DNA of 64,000 nt from CAWBRT01 sp963832785 (GCA_963832785.1 CAWHVF010000005.1:1426001-1490000); one strand, 5' to 3'. Shown: positions 27,076 to 35,973, counted from the first letter of the stretch. The notes: generated from the letters alone by a model not told the origin. Made by a program: numbers and translations.

Positions 27076-27540
27076 CTAGCGCGCCGTGCCCTTGACGTAC
27101 GACAGTACCTCTTCCGCGTGGCCATCGGGCTTGACGTTTTCGAAGACGTGCGCGATGGTCCCATCGGGAGCGATGAGGAAGGTGGTGCGCTGGATACCCA
27201 TAACCTTCTTGCCGTACATGTTCTTTTCCCGGAGCACTCCCAACTGGGCGGCCAGTTTCTTGTCCGGGTCGGATAGCAGAGTGTAAGGCAGCTCGAACTT
27301 CTCCTTGAACCTCTTCTGCTCTGCCGGAGTGTCGGCCGAGACTCCGAGCACCACCAGGCCGGCTTTCTGCAGTTTTGTATAGGCGTCGCGGAACCCGCAC
27401 GCTTCTATGGTTCAGCCGGGAGTGTTGGCCTTGGGATAGAAGAACAACACAACGTTTTTCCCGCGAAACTGTTCTAAAGAAACGGAGCTGCCGTTTTCGT
27501 CGCGCAGGCTAAAATTTAGGGCGGCGTGTTTCTCTTCCAT
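27076..27540 (-). CDS. bcp: peroxiredoxin (BCP/PrxQ type) with TGA at the peroxidatic position: probable selenoprotein
   Basis: A thiol peroxidase of 154 codons that would reduce hydrogen peroxide or organic hydroperoxides. The family motif YPKANTPG-C-T-x-E-A-C-x-F-R-D is complete except that the peroxidatic Cys codon is TGA (27412-27414): FFYPKANTPG-TGA-TIEACGFRD. Upstream and downstream lie in the same frame with no other stop, and 112 further codons encode a normal PrxQ (SADTPAEQKRFKEKF, LLSDPDKKLAAQLGV, RTTFLIAPDG). The resolving Cys five residues later is kept. A hairpin fitting a bacterial SECIS follows the TGA. I therefore read the TGA as selenocysteine; a nonsense mutation is the alternative. 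The ATG at 27540 overlaps the divergent gene's ATG, and no Shine-Dalgarno is seen. Confidence 0.82.
27383..27414 (-). promoter_or_regulatory. candidate SECIS element for UGA decoding
   Basis: Nine bases after the UGA, the mRNA folds as GCGU GCGG (GUU) CCGC G ACGC: eight base pairs with one bulged G on the 3' side and a GUU triloop. The loop begins 17 bases after the UGA and has G then U, as bacterial SelB recognition requires. The hairpin lies inside the coding frame, as in other bacterial selenoprotein genes. Confidence 0.7.
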
Positions 27541-28795
27541 GCGCAACAGTTTACATCTTAAGTTGCTGCTTCTGCTGGCGCTGGCCGGGCTTGCCTCGGC
27601 CCCCTGGGCGCAGGCACAGTACACGGGAGAGACCCGGAGCTCTCGCCTGCGCGCCGTCGGTGTGCTGCGCATCGACGCCACCGGCAAAGCGCGCCTCTTC
27701 CCGGTGACTTTGTTCAGGGATGGCAAGTATTTCGATGCCAACCTGTACGATGCCAATCCTGTGCCGTTCGCCATTGCCGGCGATATTCTCTACCAGGCGG
27801 AGCAGAACGGTCACCCCGAAGGCTATTTCACCGTTCAGAGGGTGGTACACTCGCCTACCCAATGGTGGGCTGAGGGAAGGTGGAGAGCGGCTCCGGCCGG
27901 CGGCGAGAGCAAGCCGGAAAAGGTCACCAAGCCTCGGGACGCTAACCTTCCAGTGCTGCACCGGCCCTCTTCCGCCACGCCCGCCGACACGGACCCGGAT
28001 CGCCCGGTGCTGCGCCGGCCTTCATCTGAGACCGCAGGCAAGACGGCGCCTGCCGCGAGCCGAAGCTCCGGAGCCGATCGAGCCGAACACGTCGAAGCGC
28101 AAGACCCTAACTGTCCTACGCTGCGCCGCGGCAAGCCCGCCCAGGAGATGCAGCCCGACCTGCCATCAAACGTAGCCAGCCAGGCGCGGCTGGCCGCCGC
28201 CGCGGAATTTCCGGCAGCTTCGGCCAGTGACAAGGTTCTGCTGGCCGTCGCCGATTCTGGCAGCATCGAGGCGCATCCTTATGCCTATAGCTGGAAGCCG
28301 GAAGAGCGCGCGCGCGATCTGGCGGCCTTGCAGAGCCTGGCCGCCGAAGCCATCCGCCAGGCCGCCAAGGACCGCGCCGAGCTGCGCGGCGTCGATGTGA
28401 ATAAGCTTGCTGATGTCGAGGCGTATGCCCTTGACCCGGACTACAGCAACCGGCCAATAGAGATTCTGAGCGCCACGCTGGTTGGCGCGCAGCGCAAGAC
28501 ATGGCTGACTCCGGGCTCCGCCCTCAAGCCGCGGCCGCCTGTGAGGCTGGCGCTGGTGGCGCGCAAGGACAGCGAAGGGAAGCTGAACCGGATCTTCTCT
28601 GTGGTCTCCGACCCGCTCATGATGGACGTGCGACCGTCGCTACACTTCCTGGGCGCGGTGGACGCCGACGGCAGCGGGCGCGCCCAACTGCTCTTCCGCA
28701 AGCAGGTGGACACCAGATCGTTCAGCTACGTCCTCTACCGCGCCACGTCTTACGATTTGATCAAGACCTTCGAGACCACCCCGGCGGAGCAGTGA
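27539..28795 (+). CDS. secreted protein with LRRP repeats, unknown function
   Basis: A 418-residue exported protein with signal peptide (1-26, AQA-QY). An N-terminal beta domain (about 27-118) is followed by a Pro/Ser-rich linker with three copies of one motif: LPVLHRPSS, RPVLRRPSS and CPTLRRGKP (about 134-190). The C-terminal half (about 215-418) is a globular domain with DVEAYALDPDYSNRPIEILSATL and GSGRAQLLFRKQ. I recall similar proteins only from acidobacteria. The start codon overlaps that of the divergent peroxiredoxin by two bases, so each promoter must lie inside the other gene, or the true start differs. Confidence 0.8.
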   Translation: MRNSLHLKLLLLLALAGLASAPWAQAQYTGETRSSRLRAVGVLRIDATGKARLFPVTLFRDGKYFDANLYDANPVPFAIAGDILYQAEQNGHPEGYFTVQRVVHSPTQWWAEGRWRAAPAGGESKPEKVTKPRDANLPVLHRPSSATPADTDPDRPVLRRPSSETAGKTAPAASRSSGADRAEHVEAQDPNCPTLRRGKPAQEMQPDLPSNVASQARLAAAAEFPAASASDKVLLAVADSGSIEAHPYAYSWKPEERARDLAALQSLAAEAIRQAAKDRAELRGVDVNKLADVEAYALDPDYSNRPIEILSATLVGAQRKTWLTPGSALKPRPPVRLALVARKDSEGKLNRIFSVVSDPLMMDVRPSLHFLGAVDADGSGRAQLLFRKQVDTRSFSYVLYRATSYDLIKTFETTPAEQ

Positions 28796-28797
28796 GT

Positions 28798-28885
28798 GGA
28801 AAGTTTCAAGGTTTCAGAGTTTCAAAGTTCATCGAGCCGCCGCGGAATCGTGCAACAACCTTGAAACCATGAAACTTGAAACCCG
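28798..28885. repeat. TTTCAAGG word-repeat pair between convergent genes
   Basis: AAAGTTTCAAGGTTTCAGAG at 28800-28819 with TTTCAAAG after it, and inverted AACCTTGAAACCATGAAACT at 28857-28876 with TGAAACC. The arms touch the 3' ends of the secreted-protein gene and meaB. Confidence 0.75.
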
Positions 28886-28888
28886 TAG

Positions 28889-29956
28889 CTACGATCCGCC
28901 CCTGAACCGTTCGATCAACGTCTGTGCGGCCCTGGCTGGAGAGATCTCGCCGTTCTGCACCGCCTCTTCGATGGCCGGCAACGCGGCTTTTACCTTTTCG
29001 TCGTGGCGGAACTGCTCCAGGAGCTGGCTGCGCATGGCCTCCCGCAACCAGGCGTGGCGCTGCTGCCGCCGATGCCGCTGGAACCAGCCGCTGGCCTGCA
29101 TCTGGGCGCGATGCTCCAATATCAAATTCCAAAGCTCGGCAATTCCCTTGCCGGTCAGGGCCGAGCAGGTAAGAACCTTGGGCGCCCAACCGCTCTCGCG
29201 CGCCGGGAAGAGGTGGAGCGCGCGGGCGTATTCGCGCCGGGCGGACTCGGCGGCCTTGAGGTTGTCGCCGTCGGCCTTGTTGATGGTGATCACGTCGGCC
29301 ATCTCGACGATACCGCGCTTGATGCCCTGCAGCTCGTCGCCGGCGCCGGCGATCATCAGCAGCAGGAAGAAATCCACCATGCCGTGCACCAGCGTCTCGG
29401 ACTGGCCTACGCCCACGGTTTCAATCAAGACGATGCGGAAGCCGGCGGCTTCGCACAGCATCATGCTTTCCCGCGTGCGCCGGGCCACGCCGCCCAGCGA
29501 GCCACCGGTGGGCGAGGGGCGTATGAAGGCCTTTTCGCTGTTGGCGAGGCGCTCCATGCGGGTCTTGTCGCCCAGAATGCTGCCGCCGGAACGCTCGCTG
29601 CTGGGATCGACGGCGAGCACGGCGACGCGGTTCCCCTGACCCAACAGATAGGTGCCGAGGGTTTCAATGAAGGTGCTCTTGCCGGCGCCGGGAACGCCGG
29701 TAATGCCGATGCGGATGGAGTCGCCCACCTTCGGCAGGCAGGCATCGATGATCTGCTGCGCCAGCTCGGCGTCTTCGGGGCGCGAGCTTTCGACCAGGGT
29801 AATGGCGCGGGCCAGGGCGGTGCGGTCTCCGGCAAGAATGCCTTGCACGTATTCGGACAGCGACAGGCGCCGCCGGCGCCGGACTCCGGCGGCACGTATG
29901 TCGGCTGACGGCTCGACCCCGGGCCGCAAAAATAAAGTTTGATCTTCGGAAGGCAT
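28889..29956 (-). CDS. meaB: G3E GTPase chaperone of methylmalonyl-CoA mutase
   Basis: A 355-residue GTPase (MeaB/ArgK/MMAA) that guards and loads the B12 cofactor of methylmalonyl-CoA mutase. The P-loop is GITGVPGAGKST (84-95), followed by AVDPSSERSGGSILGDKTRM with its Mg-binding Asp and Glu, ETVGVGQSE (switch), and NKADGDN as guanine-specificity motif. The C-terminal helical dimerisation arm ends with ERFRGG. It follows the two mutase genes on the same strand after 160 bp of repeat, as usual for this system. Confidence 0.96.
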   Translation of the reverse strand: MPSEDQTLFLRPGVEPSADIRAAGVRRRRRLSLSEYVQGILAGDRTALARAITLVESSRPEDAELAQQIIDACLPKVGDSIRIGITGVPGAGKSTFIETLGTYLLGQGNRVAVLAVDPSSERSGGSILGDKTRMERLANSEKAFIRPSPTGGSLGGVARRTRESMMLCEAAGFRIVLIETVGVGQSETLVHGMVDFFLLLMIAGAGDELQGIKRGIVEMADVITINKADGDNLKAAESARREYARALHLFPARESGWAPKVLTCSALTGKGIAELWNLILEHRAQMQASGWFQRHRRQQRHAWLREAMRSQLLEQFRHDEKVKAALPAIEEAVQNGEISPARAAQTLIERFRGGS

Positions 29957-29966
29957 GATTTCAGGA

Positions 29967-30133
29967 AATAAGGCTAGGGATTAGGAAGGAGTTCCAGCCA
30001 AAATCTACTTCGCCCTCAATAATAGCAGATCCTTCGCTTCGCTCAGGATGGCACTCATCTGGGATTTTATGATGACACCCGCAATCCCTAATCCCTAATC
30101 TCTAACATCTGTTCCCTACCCCTTAGTTCCCTG
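29967..30133. repeat. CCCTAAT word-repeat pair between mutB and meaB
   Basis: AATAAGGCTAGGGATTAGGA at 29967-29986 opposes AATCCCTAATCCCTAATCTC at 30083-30102 plus further CCCTA words up to 30133, which run into the end of the mutB reading frame. Same word as around 3770-4006. Confidence 0.75.
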
Positions 30134-32288
30134 CTCGCGAACCTCTTCCTCCATCGTGGCGTTCATCAGCGCCTGCAGAATTTTCTGCGCGGCCACGGGA
30201 ATGATGGTGCCGGGGCCGAAGACGCCGGCCGCTCCGGCGGCATAGAGGAACTCGAAATCCTGCGGAGGGATGATTCCGCCGACCACCACCAGGATGTCGT
30301 CGCGGCCCATATTCTTCAGTTCGGCTATCACCTCCGGCACCAGCGTCTTGTGTCCGCCAGCCAGGCTGGAGATGCCGAGCACGTGCACGTCGTTTTCCAC
30401 CGCGTGCCGCGCTACCTCGCGCGGGGTCTGGAAGAGCGGGCCGATGTCGACATCGAAGCCCATGTCGGCGAAGGCGGTCGAGATCACCTTGGCCCCGCGG
30501 TCGTGGCCGTCCTGTCCGATTTTGGCCACCAGGATGCGCGGGCGCCGTCCCTCTTCCCGGGCGAACTGGTCGGCCAACTCGCGCGTTTTGAGAAATTGCT
30601 TGTCCATGCCACTCTCCGCCGAGTATACCCCGGAAATGGAGCGCACAACCGCCTGGTAGCGGCCAAACACCTTCTCCATGCGCGTAGGAGATTTCGCCCA
30701 GGGTGGCGCGCTTGCGGGCAGCCTCCACCGAGAGTGCCAGCAGGTTGCCCTCGCCCGTGCGCGCGCACTCGGTCAGCGCGTTCAGCGCCTGCTCCACCTC
30801 CTGGCGGTTGCGGCTGGCCTTGAGTTGCTGCAGGCGGCGAATCTGCGACTGGCGGACGGCGGTGTTGTCCACCTCCAGGATTTCCAGCGGCGCTTCCTTG
30901 GGCAGGCGATAGGCGTTGACGCCCACGATCACGTCGGCGCCTGAATCGACGCGCGCCTGCTTGCGGGCGGCTGCTTCCTCGATGCGCATCTTGGGAATGC
31001 CCGCCTCGATGGCTTTCACCATTCCGCCCAACTCCTCCACTTCGGCAATCAGCGCCCAGGCGCGGTGCATCAGCTCGTGGGTGAGCTTCTCGACGTAGTA
31101 GGAGCCGGCCCAGGGATCGACCGTGCGGGTGATCTCCGTCTCCTGCTGGAGATAGAGCTGGGTGTTGCGGGCGATGCGGGCGGAAAAATCCGAGGGCAGC
31201 GCGATAGCTTCGTCAAGGGCATTGGTGTGCAGCGACTGAGTGTGGCCCAGGGCGGCGGCCATGGCCTCGACGCAGGTGCGGGTGACGTTGTTGAACGGGT
31301 CCTGCGCCGTCAGGCTCCAGCCGGAGGTCTGGCAGTGGGTGCGCAGCGCCATCGACTTCGCGTCCTGGGGATTGAACTGCTTGACCAGCTTGGCCCACAG
31401 CACGCGCGCCGCGCGCATCTTGGCAATCTCCATGAAGTGGTTCATGGCAATCGCCCAGAAGAAGGAGATGCGGGGAGCAAAGTCGTCGACCTTCAGCCCG
31501 GCCTCGATGCCGGTGCGCAGGTAATCCAGGCCGTCGGCCAGCGTGTAGGCTAGTTCCAGATCGGCGGTCGCTCCCGCCTCCTGCATGTGGTAGCCGCTGA
31601 CGCTGATGCTGTTGAACTTCGGCATCTTCTGCGAGCAGTAGCGGAAGATGTCGCCCACGATGCGCATGGAAGGCGCCGGCGGGTAGATGTAGGTGTTGCG
31701 CACCATGAATTCTTTGAGGATGTCGTTCTGGATGGTGCCGCTCAGCTTCTCCGGCGCCACCCCCTGCTCCTCGCCGGCCACGATGAAGAAGGCCAGCACC
31801 GGCAGCACCGCGCCGTTCATGGTCATCGAGACCGACATCTGCTCCAGCGGAATCTGGTCGAACAGGATCTTCATGTCCAGAACGGAATCGATGGCCACCC
31901 CGGTCTTGCCGACGTCGCCGGGCACGCGCTCGTGATCGGAGTCGTAGCCGCGATGGGTGGGAAGATCGAAGGCCACCGAAAGCCCCTTCTGCCCGCCGGC
32001 AAGATTGCGGCGATAGAAAGCGTTCGATTCCTCCGCCGTCGAAAACCCGGAATACTGGCGGATGGTCCAGGGCTGGGTGACGTACATTGTCGAGTACGGC
32101 CCGCGCAGGTAGGGCGGTATGCCGGCGGCGTAGTCCAGGTGCTCCATTCCTTCCAGCACCTCGCGGCTGAACCGCTCTGGCACCGCGATGTGTTCCGGCG
32201 TCATCCAGACATGCTCGGAATGCTGCCTTGTCGGTTCCTGCTCACGGCGCTTGGGAGCGAAATTGATTTTGCTGAAGTCCGGCCGCAT
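30116..32288 (-). CDS. mutB: methylmalonyl-CoA mutase large subunit, one frame break
   Basis: The catalytic subunit that turns (R)-methylmalonyl-CoA into succinyl-CoA with adenosylcobalamin. The TIM-barrel substrate domain has YVTQPWTIRQYSGFST, SVAFDLPTHRGYDSD, GTIQNDILKEFMVRNT and WAGSYYVE; the C-terminal B12 domain has AKIGQDGHDRGAKV with the cobalt-binding His. At about 30680-30684 the frame breaks: GEISYA must join MEKVFGRYQ by skipping one base in GCGC. The longer frame to 30123 beyond the break is nonsense. A sequencing error is likely, since both parts are fully conserved. It starts three bases after the small-subunit stop. Confidence 0.93.
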
Positions 32289-32291
32289 GGT

Positions 32292-34328
32292 TCAGTCCTC
32301 CATTCCGAGCTGCTGCTGCCAGTGCCTCAGCACCTGCACGGCGTTGCTGCGAACATGGATGAAATCGGCGACTCCATCCCGTTTTAGTTGTTCGATGGCC
32401 GCTTCGGGATAGCCGGCGACGATGACGGGAAGCGGCCTGGGCCGGGCGGTTGCGGGCAGCCGTTCGATCAGCGGCCGGGCCATGGCGGCGTACTCATGAT
32501 CGGCGCTGCAGAGCACTACTAGGTCGGGATGGCGTTCGGCGATGAGCTTGGTGCCCGCCTCCGGGCTGGAGCCGGCAAACTCGGTCATGATTTCAAATCC
32601 GGCGCTGGCAAAGAAATTCCGGCTGAAGTCCACCCGCGCCTTGCGTATCTTCAAATCGCCAAATTCGAGCAGAAGCACGCGCGGGCGGCGTCCGGACTTG
32701 CGCGCGTGGCGCTCGGTCCGCAGCCGCAGCGCCTCGAAGCCTTCGGCGGCCCAATAAGGAAGCAGCTTTTCGGCCGTGAACGCCGCTTGGCTGCTGGTTT
32801 GGCCGGTGAGACAATCGCCGATGGTCAGCCCGGCGGCAAACTGTTGCACCAGCTCGGCGGGATTGGAAGCAGGCTTCACTCCGGAGAAGCGCAGAGGGGT
32901 CACATCGCTTCGCTGGTCGAGCTTGTCCAGCGCCTGCTCGCTCTGATTCGGATATTGATTGGTGCCCAGCAGGACGCGGCGGCGGGCGGCGATGGCTTCG
33001 TCTTTGCGCCGACGGGCAGCGTTGACCTCCCGCTGCACCAAGCCTGACTGAATCGCCCGCAGGAACCCACCTTCATTTTCCACCTGCTGAAAGAGCTTCC
33101 ACGCCTCGTGGGCCAGCGACACCGTGAGCGTCTCGATGTAATACGAGCCTGCTCCCGGGTCCACTACGCGGTCCAGATAAGCTTCTCTCTTGAGAATGAT
33201 CTGGGTGTTGCGCGCGAGCCGGCGCGAAAAATCGTCCGCCGGTTTGCAGGCAGCGTCGAAGGGTGTGATCTCGATGGCGTCGCAGCCGCCGATCGCGGCC
33301 GACATGGCCTCGGTGGCGCCGCGCAGCAGATTGTTGTAGGCGTCGTAGACGGTCATGGCCCGGCGGGAGGTGGTGCTCTCCACCACGGGATTGAGCGAAT
33401 CAGAGCACTTTGGCTTGAACTGCTCCACCGCCTGCGCCCACAGCAGGCGAAAGGCGCGCAGCTTGGCGATCTCGAAGAAATAATTGGGGCTGATCGAGAA
33501 AACGAAGAAGATCCGGGCGCAGACCTCATCTGTCGAAAGCCCGTGCCCGCCCAGCCAGGAAAGGTACTCGACGCCGTGCGCCAGGGCAAAGGCCAGCTCC
33601 TGAACGACGGTTCCACCTGCCTCGGGAATCTGCCAGCCGCGGACGGCCAGGGTCCGCATGGCCGGAGCCTTGGCGGCTGCAAACTGCAAGACGCGAGCGG
33701 TATCGGCAAACAATTCCTCCGTGGACTGCAGGCTCTCGCCATCGAGCAGCAAATCTCCGAGAGGGTCGAAATCGATAGAGCCCAGGACCTCGGCCGGCGC
33801 TCCCGGCCGTTGATCTCGCTGCTTCAGCTCGGAGAGGTACAGCAGCAGCAGCGGACGCGCTGCCTGCCGGACGCGGAATGAGAGCGGCAAAGCCTGTTGT
33901 TGCGTTGGCGGGGGTGCAACACGCGGCAGTCCGGCGATCAGCAGACGCATATCTTCGGCGCTCTGCACGGCCACCCCGCGCAAAGCTGCGCCTTCGGGAA
34001 TGCTTTCAAAGCAGATGGCTTCGGCGCCGCCGGCCAGTGCAGCGCGGGCGGCCGAGTTGGCCTGCTGCGGATCGGGAACAGCAATCGCCTGCCGGATGCT
34101 CCAGTCGTTGGTGGCGCGAGCGTGGCTGGCCGCCGCTTCGCTCTCCCGGCCAAGGGCGTTGATATCTTCCGCGCGATAGAAAGGCTTGACCGCGATTCCC
34201 TCTTCGGTCTTCCCGTAGAGCTTGGAAATCTCCGCGCCCTTCAGATCACGGCGTATAGCCTGCTCCCAGTCGGCGCTGCTCACCGGCGGGAAGTCCTTCC
34301 GCAACAGCAACGTGTGCTCTTCGCTCAT
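32292..34328 (-). CDS. mutA: methylmalonyl-CoA mutase small subunit
   Basis: A 678-residue partner subunit, homologous to the large one but without cofactor residues: the B12-like C-terminal domain (from RPRVLLLEFGDLKIRKARVDF) lacks the DxHxxG motif. The barrel half keeps the fold (WSIRQAIAVPDPQQAN, GSIDFDPLGDLLL, DPGAGSYYIETLT). Such non-catalytic subunits stabilise the mutase in heterodimeric forms. ATG 34328 is preferred to a TTG at 34364 that lacks support; neither has a strong Shine-Dalgarno. Operon order mutA-mutB-meaB. Confidence 0.93.
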   Translation of the reverse strand: MSEEHTLLLRKDFPPVSSADWEQAIRRDLKGAEISKLYGKTEEGIAVKPFYRAEDINALGRESEAAASHARATNDWSIRQAIAVPDPQQANSAARAALAGGAEAICFESIPEGAALRGVAVQSAEDMRLLIAGLPRVAPPPTQQQALPLSFRVRQAARPLLLLYLSELKQRDQRPGAPAEVLGSIDFDPLGDLLLDGESLQSTEELFADTARVLQFAAAKAPAMRTLAVRGWQIPEAGGTVVQELAFALAHGVEYLSWLGGHGLSTDEVCARIFFVFSISPNYFFEIAKLRAFRLLWAQAVEQFKPKCSDSLNPVVESTTSRRAMTVYDAYNNLLRGATEAMSAAIGGCDAIEITPFDAACKPADDFSRRLARNTQIILKREAYLDRVVDPGAGSYYIETLTVSLAHEAWKLFQQVENEGGFLRAIQSGLVQREVNAARRRKDEAIAARRRVLLGTNQYPNQSEQALDKLDQRSDVTPLRFSGVKPASNPAELVQQFAAGLTIGDCLTGQTSSQAAFTAEKLLPYWAAEGFEALRLRTERHARKSGRRPRVLLLEFGDLKIRKARVDFSRNFFASAGFEIMTEFAGSSPEAGTKLIAERHPDLVVLCSADHEYAAMARPLIERLPATARPRPLPVIVAGYPEAAIEQLKRDGVADFIHVRSNAVQVLRHWQQQLGMED

Positions 34329-34517
34329 GGCTGCTCGTTTGTAGGAATGCGGGACCTCCAGCAAGCCCAGCTTCAGGCTTGCCAGGGTGTAATGAGTACG
34401 GTGAACAGTTGCTTCAGGGAATACGCTTACCCTGCGGGTCAGGTGTTCAGCCGGTCAAACCCATAATAATTTACGCCGCTTTTGCGCTACAGACAAAGTT
34501 TTTGATAAGAAGGGGCA

Positions 34518-35498
34518 ATGCAATTGCCCTTACTGCTGCGGCACGCGATAGATGAGCTGACGGGGGCTGCCGGCGGCAAAGCCTTGCGGGCGGCAGCGGC
34601 CCAGCTTAGTGAACGTTACCAGACCGCGGTCGCGGAGTTGCCAGCCATGCGGAGCGAGGAGGAGCGCCTTGCCTACCTCGTAGTAAGGCTGCCGGCGACC
34701 TTCGCGGCCGTCTGCCAGGCTTTGCGTATCGTTTGCCAGCATGCGCCTGCCGAGGGCCTCGCTATCGAAAGCATGCTCGATCTGGGCTCCGGACCCGGTA
34801 CCGCTGCCTGGGCGGCGCTGGAGGTGTTTCCGGGCCTGCGGCAGCTTTGCCTGTTGGAACGCGACGCCGCACTCATTCGCCTGGGGCGGCAACTTGCGAA
34901 GGCGAACGTCTCATCTCCGCTGGCCGACGCTGAGTGGCTCTGCTCGGACCTGCTATCCGGTCTGCCCGCTAAGACCTTCGATCTGGTGACAGCCTCCTAC
35001 GCGCTCGGCGAGCTCTCGGCGGCCGAGCAATCCGAATGCCTGCGGCGGGCCTGGTCGCGAACAGGCAAGCTGCTGGTTATCATCGAAGCCGGCACGCGGG
35101 CGGGTTTCAGCACCATTCACCGGGCCCGAGAGCAACTGATCGCCTGGGGCGCCAATCTGGCGGCTCCCTGCCCGCACCGGTTGCAGTGTCCAATGGCCGC
35201 CGGCGGCGACTGGTGCCACTTCGCCGCCAGGCTGGAGCGCACGGCTGTCCACCGGCGTCTGAAGGGCGGCGAACTCGGGTACGAAGACGAAAAATTCTCT
35301 TATCTCGCCGCCAGCCGCCTCGACTGCCAACCCGCGCCGGAAAGAATCGTTCGCCACCCGGGACATCACGGCGGCTTTGTCGAGCTGCAACTGTGCTCGG
35401 CGGTGGGTTTGAAAAGCGAGCGCGTCGGCAGGTCGCACAAGCAGCTATATCGCCGGGCGCGAAAAGCCGCCTGGGGTGATTTCTGGACGCCAAGTTAG
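34518..35498 (+). CDS. Rsm22/METTL17-like ribosome-associated methyltransferase homologue
   Basis: A 326-residue protein of the Rsm22 family, known from mitochondrial ribosome assembly. The SAM-binding motif is MLDLGSGPGTAAW (86-98) and ASYALGELS follows. The diagnostic cysteine cluster is visible: APCPHRLQCPM (Cys218, Cys224) and GDWCHF (Cys233), then HRRLKGGELGYEDEKFSYL. In METTL17 these Cys residues bind an iron-sulfur cluster. It probably binds the small ribosomal subunit; methylation activity is unproven in the family. It stands divergent from mutA. Confidence 0.88.
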   Translation: MQLPLLLRHAIDELTGAAGGKALRAAAAQLSERYQTAVAELPAMRSEEERLAYLVVRLPATFAAVCQALRIVCQHAPAEGLAIESMLDLGSGPGTAAWAALEVFPGLRQLCLLERDAALIRLGRQLAKANVSSPLADAEWLCSDLLSGLPAKTFDLVTASYALGELSAAEQSECLRRAWSRTGKLLVIIEAGTRAGFSTIHRAREQLIAWGANLAAPCPHRLQCPMAAGGDWCHFAARLERTAVHRRLKGGELGYEDEKFSYLAASRLDCQPAPERIVRHPGHHGGFVELQLCSAVGLKSERVGRSHKQLYRRARKAAWGDFWTPS

Positions 35499-35713
35499 CT
35501 GGTTCGCCGGGCCAGTTTCGAGCATTCCCGGCAAACGCCGGCGGGGTGCTAGTAAGGGCGGGACGCGGGAGCTGGCGCACCAATACAAACTGCCCCCTGC
35601 CCAGACCCTCGGAGCGGCGTGAGACTAAGGTGTAGAGTTGGGTTCGCGAGTTCCGCAAAATGAGTGCCCGCCAAGCCCCAAATAGGCTAATGATGCGCTT
35701 TTCCGCGCTTTTA

Positions 35714-35729
35714 TGTGATCCGGATCACT
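35714..35729. promoter_or_regulatory. CRP/FNR-family operator, distal
   Basis: TGTGATCCGGATCACT, that is TGTGA-N6-TCACT, a near-perfect palindrome matching the E. coli CRP consensus at nine of ten half-site bases. Centre 35721.5. Confidence 0.7.
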
Positions 35730-35763
35730 CTGCAATATGATCTACCCCCGGATGGACCGCAAA

Positions 35764-35779
35764 TGTGATGTACATCACT
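35764..35779. promoter_or_regulatory. CRP/FNR-family operator, proximal
   Basis: TGTGATGTACATCACT, again TGTGA-N6-TCACT, centre 35771.5, exactly 50 bp from the distal site, which puts the two on nearly the same face of the helix. Confidence 0.7.
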
Positions 35780-35973
35780 GGGGTAAATCGGTTTTTGGGA
35801 TAAAGTCCGTCCGTTCTCTAGTTATTTCGCGTTAGGGGTAGAGGCGTTTTATAGGCATTGACTCCAGGTGATAGCGGGCCGCGGCTGCGCGCTTGCAGGG
35901 GCGAAGGGCTACGGTTCGCGTTATCCATAACAGAGTTGTTTAACAAAATTCTCTAAATCACTGGACGGCATTT

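Larger units (their letters stand above)
35499..35973. other. regulatory gap upstream of malic enzyme
   Basis: 475 bp without a supported gene. The first 60 bp hold a degenerate palindrome related to the in-gene repeat (CATTCCCGGCAAACGCCGGC at 35523-35542). Two CRP-like sites follow, and a leader of about 190 bases leads to the gene. Confidence 0.6.

Noticed and set aside
27412..27414. Reading the TGA as an ordinary nonsense mutation or pseudogene
   Set aside because: Exact catalytic position, intact long downstream frame and SECIS-like hairpin favour Sec; kept as the alternative until the Sec machinery is shown.
30123..30680. Extension of the mutB frame past the break (ends at 30123)
   Set aside because: The residues are nonsense; the true B12 domain is in the neighbouring frame.
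34329..34517. Cobalamin riboswitch before the B12-dependent mutase
   Set aside because: No B12-box or matching fold visible in the 190-bp divergent gap.
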